A program made the translations under genes and the position numbers. From the IMG/VR virus record IMGVR_UViG_3300048918_000089, positions 19,944 to 83,943 of that record: 64,000 nucleotides of DNA; one strand, 5' to 3'. Source of the stretch: a virus. Positions 8,585 to 17,413 of this stretch are shown piece after piece (within the stretch, counting starts at the first letter, position 1; each line of letters starts with the position of its first letter). The notes below the pieces were generated by a model. The model had not been told where the DNA came from. It did not search any database and saw only the letters and a program-made list of their open reading frames with translations.

Positions 8585-9610
8585 CTACCCAATCATGAAA
8601 GGCTCTGCGGGCATCTCAAAGCGCGAGCGCACGTCATCCTCGATTTCTTTGATTTCGGCTACAGCCTTCTCATAGATGATATCACCATTCAGTGTGACAC
8701 CACCGGGAAGCTGAATGCCCGCGAACTTGATGAGGTTCTCTCCCCACTGCCGCTTGAACAGAGCCGTGAGATACTTCTTGAGGAACATGTCGTCGTAAAT
8801 CTTTGGCCAATCAGTAGGGTCAAGGATTCGGTAGCACTCGACAATGAGGAACTGGCCGTCCGTCAGGGACTCTCTCCAATTCATGTCGATGAAGATCCGA
8901 TTCATCTTTCGGTTGTACCGCAATGACCTATCGCCCACGAACATCTGCTCCAGCATATCAAGATGCTGCTTGACCTGATCGTAATAGATCATGTCCGATG
9001 ACAGCAGGTTGTACATGTCGTTCTGACGGAACTGGTACATTACGTCGAAGATGTTACCCGCGGCGTTGCCACCGATTGTTGCACCGATTGGGAATACCCG
9101 AATAACACCAATTACAGAATCGGGCACGTCAATGTAGCCACGCTCAATCGCGCCGATAGATCCGGGTGATGCTGCGCCCCACTGTGCGCCTGAATGAAGT
9201 CCATGAATGACTTCGCCTGTTGTGAAGTTCGACACACCCGGTGCACAACCTGAGTCATCAATCAGGTCGATGGACATGACCGTCGATGACACATAGCCCT
9301 TGACACGCGCCTTGAATCCCGATGCTTGGCCGACAATCGTTTCGCCGATGATGTAGTCGGCGGTGTTTGCAGGTATAACCTGATCGTTCTCATCCAGGCG
9401 TCCGTCTGAGTCGATTGTAAGCGACGACCCGTGGACAGCCTGCTTGAGGAACATCCGCTCAACACCGTCATAATGGTACTCCCGGAAGAACTGGAGCGCA
9501 TCATCTACTCGGTCATTGAGTTGGTCCATATCGGCATTGATTTCAATGACGGGTGCTCCGAGACGGCGTAGGCAATACTCGACCAACTCCTGACGTGTTG
9601 TAACGGCCAT
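8585..9610 (-). CDS. 13: Neck protein gp13
   Basis: This is the head-completion or neck protein that binds the portal after packaging, 341 residues (T4 gp13 is 309). The N-terminus (TTRQELVEYCLRRLGAPVIE, then DDALQFFREYHYDG) and the segments DMYNLLSSDMIYYDQVKQHL and GQFLIVECYRILDP match the family. About 60 extra residues lie near residues 85-140 (GETIVGQASGFKARVKGYVS and following), which look like a small inserted beta domain. It starts with ATG at 9610, seven bases after the stop of the upstream 143-residue gene. Confidence 0.93.
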   Translation of the reverse strand: MAVTTRQELVEYCLRRLGAPVIEINADMDQLNDRVDDALQFFREYHYDGVERMFLKQAVHGSSLTIDSDGRLDENDQVIPANTADYIIGETIVGQASGFKARVKGYVSSTVMSIDLIDDSGCAPGVSNFTTGEVIHGLHSGAQWGAASPGSIGAIERGYIDVPDSVIGVIRVFPIGATIGGNAAGNIFDVMYQFRQNDMYNLLSSDMIYYDQVKQHLDMLEQMFVGDRSLRYNRKMNRIFIDMNWRESLTDGQFLIVECYRILDPTDWPKIYDDMFLKKYLTALFKRQWGENLIKFAGIQLPGGVTLNGDIIYEKAVAEIKEIEDDVRSRFEMPAEPFMIG

Positions 9611-9616
9611 TGGTGA

Positions 9617-10048
9617 TTACCGAATGATGATGGGAGACAGGGCCTGCAACTTCTCGGGTTCAAGGCAGAAGTCCTTGGGGAAATCTGCGATCTTAATACC
9701 GACATTCAGGAACGTTGTCGTCTGTGAGTTCAACACTTCGAGGTCGGCGAGGAATGCGGGGGTGAGTTCAGTCAAGACCTGGAACGTTCCGGGAACTTCA
9801 GCACCTTCCGCATCGCGTCCCAGAACAATCGCGCCCACACCTTCATCGACCTTATGTCGAAGTGCGTACTTCTCTTTGATCCGATCGTAGTGCGAACTGT
9901 AGACAGGCAGCATTGGTGACAACGCCTGCAGGGTCAGGGTGATATCCCATGCTAGTCCGATAGGAAGACTCGTCGGATTCAGCGCCTGCAGGATTGGTAC
10001 AATCGCAATGATCTGATGATTCGCCAGCACAAATTCTTTCTCAGACAT
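9617..10048 (-). CDS. Unknown late protein with LQAL-type internal repeats
   Basis: A 143-residue protein lies between the fibre genes and gp13. It contains three similar short segments: ILQALNPTSLPIGLA, LQALSPMLP and KLQALSPIII. A predominantly helical middle includes SSHYDRIKEKYALRH. Overall composition and length recall small helical accessory proteins annotated as domains of unknown function in many tailed phages, but I cannot assign a family. It ends seven bases before gp13, so it is probably co-transcribed with the neck genes. T4 gene 3 (tail terminator) was not found elsewhere in the window, but I see no specific similarity that would make this its equivalent. Confidence 0.75.
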   Translation of the reverse strand: MSEKEFVLANHQIIAIVPILQALNPTSLPIGLAWDITLTLQALSPMLPVYSSHYDRIKEKYALRHKVDEGVGAIVLGRDAEGAEVPGTFQVLTELTPAFLADLEVLNSQTTTFLNVGIKIADFPKDFCLEPEKLQALSPIIIR

Positions 10049-10086
10049 ACTATCTCACAGTGTTGGGGTTTGAATTATATAGTGTC

Positions 10087-11235
10087 TTACTGGGTGCGAA
10101 TCCACTGAGAGACACCATCAGAGACAAGCCTTGCGCGTGAACCACTCGTTGACGAGCGGAGTGTCACAGTGTTGCCCGCATCCTGAATAGTATCTGAACC
10201 CTGTGTCTGCTGATTGAATGTGACCGAACCGCTGTAATTCACGAACGTAAATCCACGACCTGCAGGGACTGTATTCGCGAGTGGGAGCAGGACTGCAAAT
10301 GTTGTAGCGGGGTTCCACCGCTGAATTTCGGGATCTGATGCTGTGAGTGTTACAACCGTAGTCTGAACTGTGCTAGACATGCTCGGGGCAAGACTGTGCG
10401 CTGTGATACCGCCCGAGAATGTTGCATTTGCGAATGTTGGAGAATCGGTTGTGCCCAGATTCTGGTTGATCGTGTACGCCGTGATGTTCGCAGCATTACC
10501 CGAAATATTACCTGTGATCTTTGAGCCCGCAAGTGCTGTGAGCCATGAGGGGTCAGAGTACGTCGATGTGGTGACAACTGCATTCACAGCACCTGCCCCC
10601 GCTGAACCCGTGAAGCCGATCGCTCCTGCCGAGCCCGTGAAGCCACCCGGTGATCCCGCTGAACCCGTGAAGCCCGAACCGGCTGAACCTGTAAAACCGT
10701 TTGTGCCAGCAGAGCCGGTAAAGCCTGCAGACCCGGTGAAGCCGCCCGGTGATCCTGATGACCCAACAAAGCCCGTCACGCCCTGTGATCCTGTGAAACC
10801 TGCACCCGCAGAACCCGTAAATCCTAGACCGCCCGAACCAGTGAAACCTGTTGCGCCTGCCGAGCCCGTGAAACCCGCGCCTGCAGATCCTGTGAAGCCA
10901 ACTCCTTGTGATCCGGTGAAGCCTACAGATCCAGTAAAGCCGGTAGCACCTGCTGTACCCGCTGCACCCGCAGATCCCGTGAAACCCGCGCCCGCCGAAC
11001 CGGTAAAGCCTTGGCCGCCTGAACCCGTGAAGCCAATGACACCGGCTGAGCCCGTGAAGCCACCAGCAGGACCCGAGGATCCTGTGAAGCCGTTAGACCC
11101 AGACGAACCCGTGAAACCGGTCGGACCTACTGTGACGTTAACCCAGCTTTGGCCATCCCACTTGAAGATGCGGCCGTTTGCTGAGTACGTGTCATTGAGT
11201 GCAGGTGATGCCGGAAAGTTTAGTGCTGTAGGCAT
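10087..11235 (-). CDS. Collagen-like fibre protein 1
   Basis: A 382-residue fibre-type protein. The N-terminal 35 residues (LNFPASPALNDTYSANGR, then FKWDGQSWVNVT) form a short globular head shared with the next gene. About residues 40-220 are a collagen-like Gly-X-Y tract built from GFTGSAG-type units. The C-terminal 120 residues (TTFAVLLPLANTVPAGRGFT; QGSDTIQDAGNTVTLRSS) form a beta-rich tip that is also shared with the next gene. Trimeric collagen-like fibres of this kind project from phage heads or tails and often bind host surfaces. Which structure carries it cannot be told from sequence. Confidence 0.88.
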   Translation of the reverse strand: MPTALNFPASPALNDTYSANGRIFKWDGQSWVNVTVGPTGFTGSSGSNGFTGSSGPAGGFTGSAGVIGFTGSGGQGFTGSAGAGFTGSAGAAGTAGATGFTGSVGFTGSQGVGFTGSAGAGFTGSAGATGFTGSGGLGFTGSAGAGFTGSQGVTGFVGSSGSPGGFTGSAGFTGSAGTNGFTGSAGSGFTGSAGSPGGFTGSAGAIGFTGSAGAGAVNAVVTTSTYSDPSWLTALAGSKITGNISGNAANITAYTINQNLGTTDSPTFANATFSGGITAHSLAPSMSSTVQTTVVTLTASDPEIQRWNPATTFAVLLPLANTVPAGRGFTFVNYSGSVTFNQQTQGSDTIQDAGNTVTLRSSTSGSRARLVSDGVSQWIRTQ

Positions 11236-11256
11236 GATGATTCTCTGAGAGTTAAT

Positions 11257-12111
11257 TTACAAGAAGCGGATCCACTTTGACACACCATCGGATACAAATC
11301 CACCACGCGAGCCCGACCCCTGTGAGCGCAATGTTAGACCACTATTGACGCCGTCCTGCATGGTGTCTGATCCCTGTGTGGCTTGATTGAAGGTAACAGA
11401 GCCACTGACGTTGATAAAGTAAAATTGAAATCCGGCTGACACTGAATTTGCGAGCGGAAGCGTTACGCTAAAAGTAGTTCCCGGATTCCAGATTTGAATT
11501 TGCGGTGATGATGATGTGAGCGTTATCGCTGCCGATTGTCCAAATGTGCTGACTGCGGGTAGTGATCCCGCACCGGCAGAACCCGTGAAGCCGACAGAGC
11601 CCGCCGATCCTGTGAAGCCCGCGCCTGCCGAGCCGGTGAATCCTAGACCTCCCGCTGTGCCTGCTGATCCCGTGAAGCCCGCGCCTGCCGAACCGGTGAA
11701 TCCTAGACCTCCTGCAGATCCTGTGAAGCCGGTAGACCCCGCTGAGCCCGTGAAGCCCGCTGAGCCTGTGAAGCCACCTGCAGGGCCCTGCGATCCTGTG
11801 AAGCCGTTCGTACCTGCAGATCCTGTGAAGCCAGCACCACCAGATCCCGTGAAGCCTAGTGAGCCCGAGAATCCTCGCGAGCCTGTGAATCCTGCCGATC
11901 CCGTAAAGCCGCCCGCAGGGCCCTGTGATCCTGTGAAGCCGTTCGCTCCTACGGAACCAGTGAAGCCTCCTGCGGGCCCCGCAGATCCTGTGAAGCCTAC
12001 GGGGCCAATTGTAACATTGACCCAGCTTACACCGTTCCACCTAAAGACCCGACCATTCGCGGAGTACGTGTCATTGAGTGCAGGTGATGAAGGGAAATTA
12101 AGAGCCGCCAT
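11257..12111 (-). CDS. Collagen-like fibre protein 2 (paralogue of fibre 1)
   Basis: A 284-residue shorter paralogue of the neighbouring fibre protein. It has the same N-terminal cap (LNFPSSPALNDTYSANGRVF), a shorter GFTGSAG-type collagen-like region at about residues 37-185, and the same tip domain (TTFSVTLPLANSVSAGFQFY; QGSDTMQDGVNSGLTLRSQG). Its ATG at 12111 overlaps the 3' end of the large fibre gene by 14 bases in another frame. The pair looks like a tandem duplication that later differed in collagen length, which could tune fibre reach. Several internal repeat units are nearly identical at DNA level, so copy number may vary between isolates. Confidence 0.88.
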   Translation of the reverse strand: MAALNFPSSPALNDTYSANGRVFRWNGVSWVNVTIGPVGFTGSAGPAGGFTGSVGANGFTGSQGPAGGFTGSAGFTGSRGFSGSLGFTGSGGAGFTGSAGTNGFTGSQGPAGGFTGSAGFTGSAGSTGFTGSAGGLGFTGSAGAGFTGSAGTAGGLGFTGSAGAGFTGSAGSVGFTGSAGAGSLPAVSTFGQSAAITLTSSSPQIQIWNPGTTFSVTLPLANSVSAGFQFYFINVSGSVTFNQATQGSDTMQDGVNSGLTLRSQGSGSRGGFVSDGVSKWIRFL

Positions 12112-15100
12112 TTAGATTCTCCAGTTCAATGACTCGGCCTGTCAGTTCCTTGATTGCCTCAATGAGCAGGGGAACCAACTTCTCGTACCGAACAGTCAAG
12201 TATTTATCGTCAATCGGAGCCGGTACCACAACTTGTGGTAGCACAGCCTGCACTTCTTGTGCAGACACACCGACCTGTATCTTCTCATTTGTATAGCCCA
12301 ACTCGCGTGCCGTATCATTCATCTGGAAGTAGTAACCGTTCAGCGAGAGCACCTTGTGCAATGCATCGGGAATACGTCCGAGGAACTTCTTCAGACGTTC
12401 GTCTGAGTAGTACGCGGTCACTTCGTTCGTTGCACGAATTTCACCTGCTGTACCTGATGCAGCCGTTCCTACTCCGAGCGAACTGAATTGCGGAGTATTT
12501 GACGTCCCAAGATTCTGGTTGATCGTGTACGCCGTGATGTTCGCAGCATTACCCGTGATGCTGATGCCCCATGTACCCGATGCATTTGAACCGTCAGACC
12601 ATGCAACATCCTTGAATGTCGTGAACGCCGTTGACGAACCATACGCCTGTTGCCAGACGCGAAGGCCGAACGTGTCCTTGCGGAGTGTGAGCAGATTATC
12701 ACTGCCGCCCGATGAATCAGAGAATGAGCGGAACAAGAGATAGTCGGCGTATGGTGACGCGCTATCATTGTTCCATGATGTGAAACCGAAGGACATGCTC
12801 GATGCCGCAAGATCCGATGGGTGGAGCGTGCGAATATCGAAGGCCGTCATGGTCGTCGTTGACGCCGAGCCTGTATATCCTAGTCCACCCGTTGGGCCTG
12901 TCGATCCTGCTGTACCCTGCGATCCTGTGAATCCGGTGAGACCAGCAGAACCCGTGAAGCCGATCGTGCCCTGCGAGCCCACAAACCCAACGGAGCCTGT
13001 GAATCCGATAAAACCCTGAATACCCTGGGAGCCGCTGAAGCCGGTAACACCACGTGAACCTGTGAATCCCAGAGAACCCACGAAGCCTGTTACGCCCTGT
13101 GAGCCCGTGAAACCCGCACCAGCAGATCCCGTGAATCCTAGTGAGCCGGTGAAGCCCGCAGAACCCACGAACCCGACAGAGCCCGTGAAACCCGCACCAG
13201 CAGATCCCGTGAATCCTAGACCACCTGATCCTGTGAAGCCGGGAGCGCCCGCGGAGCCCGTGAAGCCAGCGCCTGCTGAACCAGTAAAGCCCAGTGATCC
13301 TGTGAATCCTGTAGTGCCTGCAGTACCTGCCGAGCCTGTGAAGCCGGCACCTGCAGATCCAGTGAATCCTAGTGAGCCCGAGAATCCTCGCGAGCCGATG
13401 AAGCCGGTCGATCCCGTGAACCCAGCAGACCCTGTGAAGCCAAGAAGACCCTGTGACCCGACGAAGCCCACTGATCCGGTGTAACCCAATGCACCCGAGT
13501 TCGCGTCAACGAACTGCGCTGTGTCACCGTCATCATACCAAATCTTCAATTGACCGTCAGTCGAGTCCCACCATAGTTGTCCTGGTAGAGGCGATGACGG
13601 TGCTGCCGTTGAGACGTTGATCGTGACAGCAGAACCCGTGAATCCCAGTGAGCCCGAAAATCCGCGCGAGCCTACAAAGCCTACGGAGCCCGTGAACCCG
13701 ACGTCACCACGCGAGCCGGTAAAGCCGACACCCTGTGAGCCAGTGAAACCGATTCCGCCCAGTGAACCCGTGAAGCCCGAGATACCCGCATTACCCTGTG
13801 AGCCTGTAAAGCCCAATGAACCCGAGAAGCCTGTTGCACCGCGTGATCCCGTGAAGCCAGCACCTGCAGATCCAGTGTAACCCAATGACCCATCATAACC
13901 CTGTGAACCTGTGTAACCCAAGGCTGCTGAGTTCGCGTCAACCCACTGGGAATGTGTTCCGTCATTGTACCAAATCTTCAACTGACCCGTAGACGAATCC
14001 CACCATAGCTGGCCATCGAACGGTGACACAGGTGCAATCGTCGTGACAATGATCGTGACTGACGAACCCGTATATCCGTATGAACCCGTATAGCCCGTTG
14101 AGCCAGTAAAGCCCGCACCGCGCGATCCCGTGAAGCCCACACCCTGCGATCCCGTGAACCCCCTTGAACCGATGGGGCCTGCGGGGCCTACTGGTCCTGC
14201 AAGACCGAATGAACCCGTGAATCCAGTGACACCCACTGATCCTGTGTAACCCAGCGATCCGGCGAATCCTGTGCCGCCGCGCGATCCTGTGAATCCCTGC
14301 GAGCCTGTATTACCGATTGAGCCTGTGAAGCCTTGCGATCCCACAAAGCCAGTTGATCCTGTGAAGCCCTGTGATCCGATATAACCTGTTGCACCACCCG
14401 ATCCCGTAAAGCCAATGACACCGCGAGAACCCGAGAATCCCAGTGCTCCTGAGTTCGCGTCAACCCACTGCGAGTGTACACCGTCATTGTACCAAATCTT
14501 CAACTGGCCTAGACCCGAATCCCACCATAGCTGACCGTCGAGAGGCAGAAGCGGTGCAGTCGTTGAGACAAGGATTGTGACAGAAGAGCCTGTGTAGCCG
14601 TATGAACCCGTGAAGCCCTGCGAGCCGACGAACCCAGTAAAGCCGCGTGAACCCACGAAGCCAATACCCTGTGAGCCGGTATAGCCGACGCCCTGTGAGC
14701 CTGTGTAGCCCATCGCTCCTGAGTTCGCGTCAACGAACTGCGATGAGGTACCGTCATTGTAGTAGACCTTTAGCTGACCCAACCCAGAGTCCCACCACAG
14801 CTGACCGTCAAGTGGTGATGACGGCGCGACTGCCGAGACAATGATCGTGACAGCAGAACCGGTGTAACCGTATGAACCCGTGAATCCGCGCGAACCGGTG
14901 AATCCGAACGAGCCCGCGAAACCGAGTCCACCGTCTGATCCTCGCGAACCCGTGAAGCCCTTTGAACCGACAAGGCCCTGAGAACCCACGAATCCAACAT
15001 CACCCTGTGAACCGGTATAGCCCAGGGCTGATGAGGACACGTCAACAAACTGAGCACTGACACCGTCATCATAGTAAATCTTCAACTGGCCGTCGGTTGA

Positions 15101-15310
15101 GTCCCACCATAGTTGACCGTCAAGAGGTTCACTCGGAGGTACTACATCGACAAAGACTGCACCTGTGATATCCAGAATTGAGTCATTCGTGTCCTTGATG
15201 AACACGCGCCCATCGGCGACGTTCAGCGCAAGCTCACCTAGCTCAAGTTCTGTAGGCAGCGGAATCTGTCCTGGGACAGAACTACGCTTGTGAAGAATAA
15301 CAGTTGCCAT
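12098..15310 (-). CDS. Large collagen-like tail fibre with C-terminal S74 (endosialidase-type) chaperone
   Basis: About 1070 residues from the ATG at 15310. This start is preferred over an upstream in-frame start because it has an AGAGAGC ribosome site and follows the late promoter. The N-terminus (MATVILHKRSSVPGQIPLPT, then ELELGELALN) resembles virion-attachment heads. The shaft alternates GFTGS collagen-like runs with five copies of a 40-residue block (SPLDGQLWWDS, GQLKIYYDDG, QFVDANSGALGYTGSQG). The C-terminus has the intramolecular chaperone fold with the Ser-Asp site YYSDERLKKFLG and SAQEVQAVLPQVV, expected to drive trimerisation and then cleave itself off. This is probably a receptor-binding or whisker fibre. 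Confidence 0.92.
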   Translation of the reverse strand: MATVILHKRSSVPGQIPLPTELELGELALNVADGRVFIKDTNDSILDITGAVFVDVVPPSEPLDGQLWWDSTDGQLKIYYDDGVSAQFVDVSSSALGYTGSQGDVGFVGSQGLVGSKGFTGSRGSDGGLGFAGSFGFTGSRGFTGSYGYTGSAVTIIVSAVAPSSPLDGQLWWDSGLGQLKVYYNDGTSSQFVDANSGAMGYTGSQGVGYTGSQGIGFVGSRGFTGFVGSQGFTGSYGYTGSSVTILVSTTAPLLPLDGQLWWDSGLGQLKIWYNDGVHSQWVDANSGALGFSGSRGVIGFTGSGGATGYIGSQGFTGSTGFVGSQGFTGSIGNTGSQGFTGSRGGTGFAGSLGYTGSVGVTGFTGSFGLAGPVGPAGPIGSRGFTGSQGVGFTGSRGAGFTGSTGYTGSYGYTGSSVTIIVTTIAPVSPFDGQLWWDSSTGQLKIWYNDGTHSQWVDANSAALGYTGSQGYDGSLGYTGSAGAGFTGSRGATGFSGSLGFTGSQGNAGISGFTGSLGGIGFTGSQGVGFTGSRGDVGFTGSVGFVGSRGFSGSLGFTGSAVTINVSTAAPSSPLPGQLWWDSTDGQLKIWYDDGDTAQFVDANSGALGYTGSVGFVGSQGLLGFTGSAGFTGSTGFIGSRGFSGSLGFTGSAGAGFTGSAGTAGTTGFTGSLGFTGSAGAGFTGSAGAPGFTGSGGLGFTGSAGAGFTGSVGFVGSAGFTGSLGFTGSAGAGFTGSQGVTGFVGSLGFTGSRGVTGFSGSQGIQGFIGFTGSVGFVGSQGTIGFTGSAGLTGFTGSQGTAGSTGPTGGLGYTGSASTTTMTAFDIRTLHPSDLAASSMSFGFTSWNNDSASPYADYLLFRSFSDSSGGSDNLLTLRKDTFGLRVWQQAYGSSTAFTTFKDVAWSDGSNASGTWGISITGNAANITAYTINQNLGTSNTPQFSSLGVGTAASGTAGEIRATNEVTAYYSDERLKKFLGRIPDALHKVLSLNGYYFQMNDTARELGYTNEKIQVGVSAQEVQAVLPQVVVPAPIDDKYLTVRYEKLVPLLIEAIKELTGRVIELENLNGGS
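12880..15000 (-). repeat. Repetitive coding tract: five LWWDS blocks separated by collagen-like GXY runs
   Basis: Within the large fibre gene the same DNA module recurs. It consists of a block encoding PLDGQLWWDS...GQLKIWYNDG...VDANSGALGYTG followed by a run of GFTGS codons. Five block copies are visible, centred near 15095, 14785, 14530, 13990 and 13550. The arrangement is suited to unequal recombination that changes fibre length. Similar GXY runs continue in the two neighbouring fibre genes down to about 10578. Confidence 0.85.
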
Positions 15311-15349
15311 CGGGTGCTCTCTATATAAGAGTGTACAGGATTTCAACGT

Positions 15350-15357
15350 TATTTATC
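15350..15357 (-). promoter_or_regulatory. Late promoter-like octamer GATAAATA upstream of the fibre operon
   Basis: On the minus strand GATAAATA is followed about 40 bases later by the ATG of the large fibre gene at 15310. The spacing leaves room for a short leader with a ribosome site, and supports 15310 as the start rather than the upstream in-frame start at 15346. It lies in the divergent gap with the plus-strand glycosyltransferase genes. Confidence 0.65.
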
Positions 15358-15376
15358 GAACCGCTTGAGAGTGGAA

Positions 15377-17413
15377 ATGGCTATGAGAATCGCTATCGTT
15401 GATGTGCTGGGTCTGGCATATGATGGATATACCGTCGAGACTTTCGGACTAGGTGGGTCTGAGTCAGCGGTGACGTACATGGCAAAGGAGCTTGCTGCGT
15501 TGGGCCTTGATGTAACCGTATTCAATTCGTGCATCGACTCGCGGGCAAAGCCTGGGATCTACGACGGTGTTCAGTATCGTGACCTGACTGTTTTGGACAA
15601 AGCGGGAGATCACCACTTTGACGTGATGATCGGCTCGCGTTCAGTGCAGCCGTTTCTGCCCAATCACCCGCGCTACTCCAAGATCAAGGCGAAGCACAAG
15701 ATCCTCTGGCTCCATGACACCTTCTGTGACGGCGACCAAATGGTCGAGGACTTGGTCCTACAGGGACACATCACCGAACTGTTCACCCTCTCTGATTGGC
15801 ACACGTCATACATCCTGAATTGTGACCACGGGAAGCGACGGAACTTCGAGGTGCTCAAGCGGAAGACGTTCCTGACGCGCAACGGAATACAGCGCCGCAT
15901 TGAGGAAGTGGACGTATCGGCCAAGGACCGCTATCGGTTCATCTACAATGCCTCAGCGACGAAGGGCATGGTTCCGTTGTTGGAGCAGATTTGGCCGCAG
16001 ATCAAGACGCGCATCCCTGCTGCGAAGCTCACTGTCATCGGAGGCTACTACCGATTCCGTGATGGGGCTGAGCCCGATGCGCAAGAAAATGTCGTAGCGA
16101 AATACGCCGCCGATGAACGCCTGAAGGCACTTGACGTTGAGTTCACGGGCGTCATCCCACAGGGCGAGATTGCACGGCGCCTCGCAGGGGCATGGGCCAC
16201 GATCTATCCCGCAGCATTCCCCGAGACGTTCGGCATCTCAACTCTGGAGTCGCTCGCGTACAACACCCCCGTCATTACGTCTCGCTTCGGCGCGCTTGAG
16301 GAGACGGCGATTGAGGAGGCATCGTACCTCATGGACTACGCAATCACACCCAACGTCCTCTTTCAGACGATCAATGAGGGCACGCAGGTTGCGCAGTTCG
16401 TGGACATGTTTGTCTCCGTCGTGATGAATCCCTATCTGCACCAGCAGAAGATTCAGGCATGCAATGCCGTGCGCCCCGTCGAAGGATGGGATACGGTCGC
16501 CCTGCAGTGGAAGCAACATCTGTTCAAGGTGTTCGGTGAGTTCCTTCCGGTAGACGAGTTCCGCCGTGTGCGCAAGATCAACAACGAAGTCCATCGGATC
16601 TTCAAGCGACGTTTCTCAAATCCCGAGGAGTGGACCCCGACGCCGCGTGCAAATGAGCAGGCGATTCACGTCGTCGTGCCATTCTACAATTCGCAGGAGT
16701 ACATCGCGAAGTGCATTGAGTCCATCGCAACACAAGATTACCACAATTATAAGGTCACGCTGATTGATGATGCCTCAACCGATAATGGCTATTTGGTTGC
16801 ACAGGCTGCGCTGAATCAGGTGCCCGAGAAGATTCGCAGGCGGTTTGGGCTCATTCGCAATCCTGTGAATGTGGGTGCGGTGAAGAACACCTTTGACATA
16901 CTCAAGCGCATCCATCTGAATGAACCAGGATCAACCATCGTCATGCTTCTCGACGGCGACGACTCGTTGGTTGCAGAGAACACAATCTTCCAATTCTACA
17001 ATGACCTCTATCAGGGTCATGTTGATTTTGCATACGGATCCTGCTGGTCGATGGCAGACAACATCCCACTGATTGCACAGCCATATCCACAGCGGGTGCG
17101 TCTGGAGGGGACGTATCGACAGCACCTATTCGCGTGGAACATGCCGTACACTCATCTGCGCACATTCAGGTCGTATCTGATAAATCAGGTTTCAGAATCG
17201 CAGTGCAAGGATGAAGAGGGTAACTGGTATCGTGCAGGTGGTGATACCTCGATCTTCTATGCACTCATTGAAGGGGCAGACCCTAGAGGAGTCGTCGCAG
17301 TGTCCAAGATCGTCGTGAACTACAATGACCTCAACCCCCTGAATGACTACAAAGTCAACGGAGCAGAACAGACGCGCACAGCGCGGAAAGTTCTGGGACT
17401 AGATAAAGCATGA
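15377..17413 (+). CDS. Two-domain glycosyltransferase (GT4-like plus GT2-like)
   Basis: About 678 residues. The N-terminal half resembles GT-B family 4 enzymes: AIVDVLGLAYDGYTVETFGL and GGSESAVTYMAKELAALG near the start, and the donor-site region AAFPETFGISTLESLAYNTP at about residue 275. The C-terminal half is a GT-A family 2 domain with VVPFYNSQEYIAKCIESIAT, LIDDASTDNGY and the DxD-type motif LLDGDDSLV. It probably adds sugars to glycans, proteins or modified DNA. The acceptor is unknown. Start choice: an upstream in-frame TTG at 15365 is possible, but ATG at 15377 has a GAGAG site at suitable distance. ATG at 15383 is an alternative. Confidence 0.88.
   Translation: MAMRIAIVDVLGLAYDGYTVETFGLGGSESAVTYMAKELAALGLDVTVFNSCIDSRAKPGIYDGVQYRDLTVLDKAGDHHFDVMIGSRSVQPFLPNHPRYSKIKAKHKILWLHDTFCDGDQMVEDLVLQGHITELFTLSDWHTSYILNCDHGKRRNFEVLKRKTFLTRNGIQRRIEEVDVSAKDRYRFIYNASATKGMVPLLEQIWPQIKTRIPAAKLTVIGGYYRFRDGAEPDAQENVVAKYAADERLKALDVEFTGVIPQGEIARRLAGAWATIYPAAFPETFGISTLESLAYNTPVITSRFGALEETAIEEASYLMDYAITPNVLFQTINEGTQVAQFVDMFVSVVMNPYLHQQKIQACNAVRPVEGWDTVALQWKQHLFKVFGEFLPVDEFRRVRKINNEVHRIFKRRFSNPEEWTPTPRANEQAIHVVVPFYNSQEYIAKCIESIATQDYHNYKVTLIDDASTDNGYLVAQAALNQVPEKIRRRFGLIRNPVNVGAVKNTFDILKRIHLNEPGSTIVMLLDGDDSLVAENTIFQFYNDLYQGHVDFAYGSCWSMADNIPLIAQPYPQRVRLEGTYRQHLFAWNMPYTHLRTFRSYLINQVSESQCKDEEGNWYRAGGDTSIFYALIEGADPRGVVAVSKIVVNYNDLNPLNDYKVNGAEQTRTARKVLGLDKA

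Noticed and set aside
9617-10048. Assignment of the 143-residue protein as tail terminator gp3
   Set aside because: Only the neighbourhood suggests it. Length and visible motifs do not match T4 gp3 (176 residues), so it was left unnamed.
10370-11248. Long plus-strand ORF rich in PVKPAEPVKP opposite fibre 1
   Set aside because: It is the antisense of the GFTGSAG-coding repeat. The composition follows from the collagen-like codons, and similar ORFs appear opposite the other fibres.
12880-15000. Regular repeats that might suggest a CRISPR array
   Set aside because: They are in-frame coding repeats of variable spacing with no conserved direct repeat and unique spacers.
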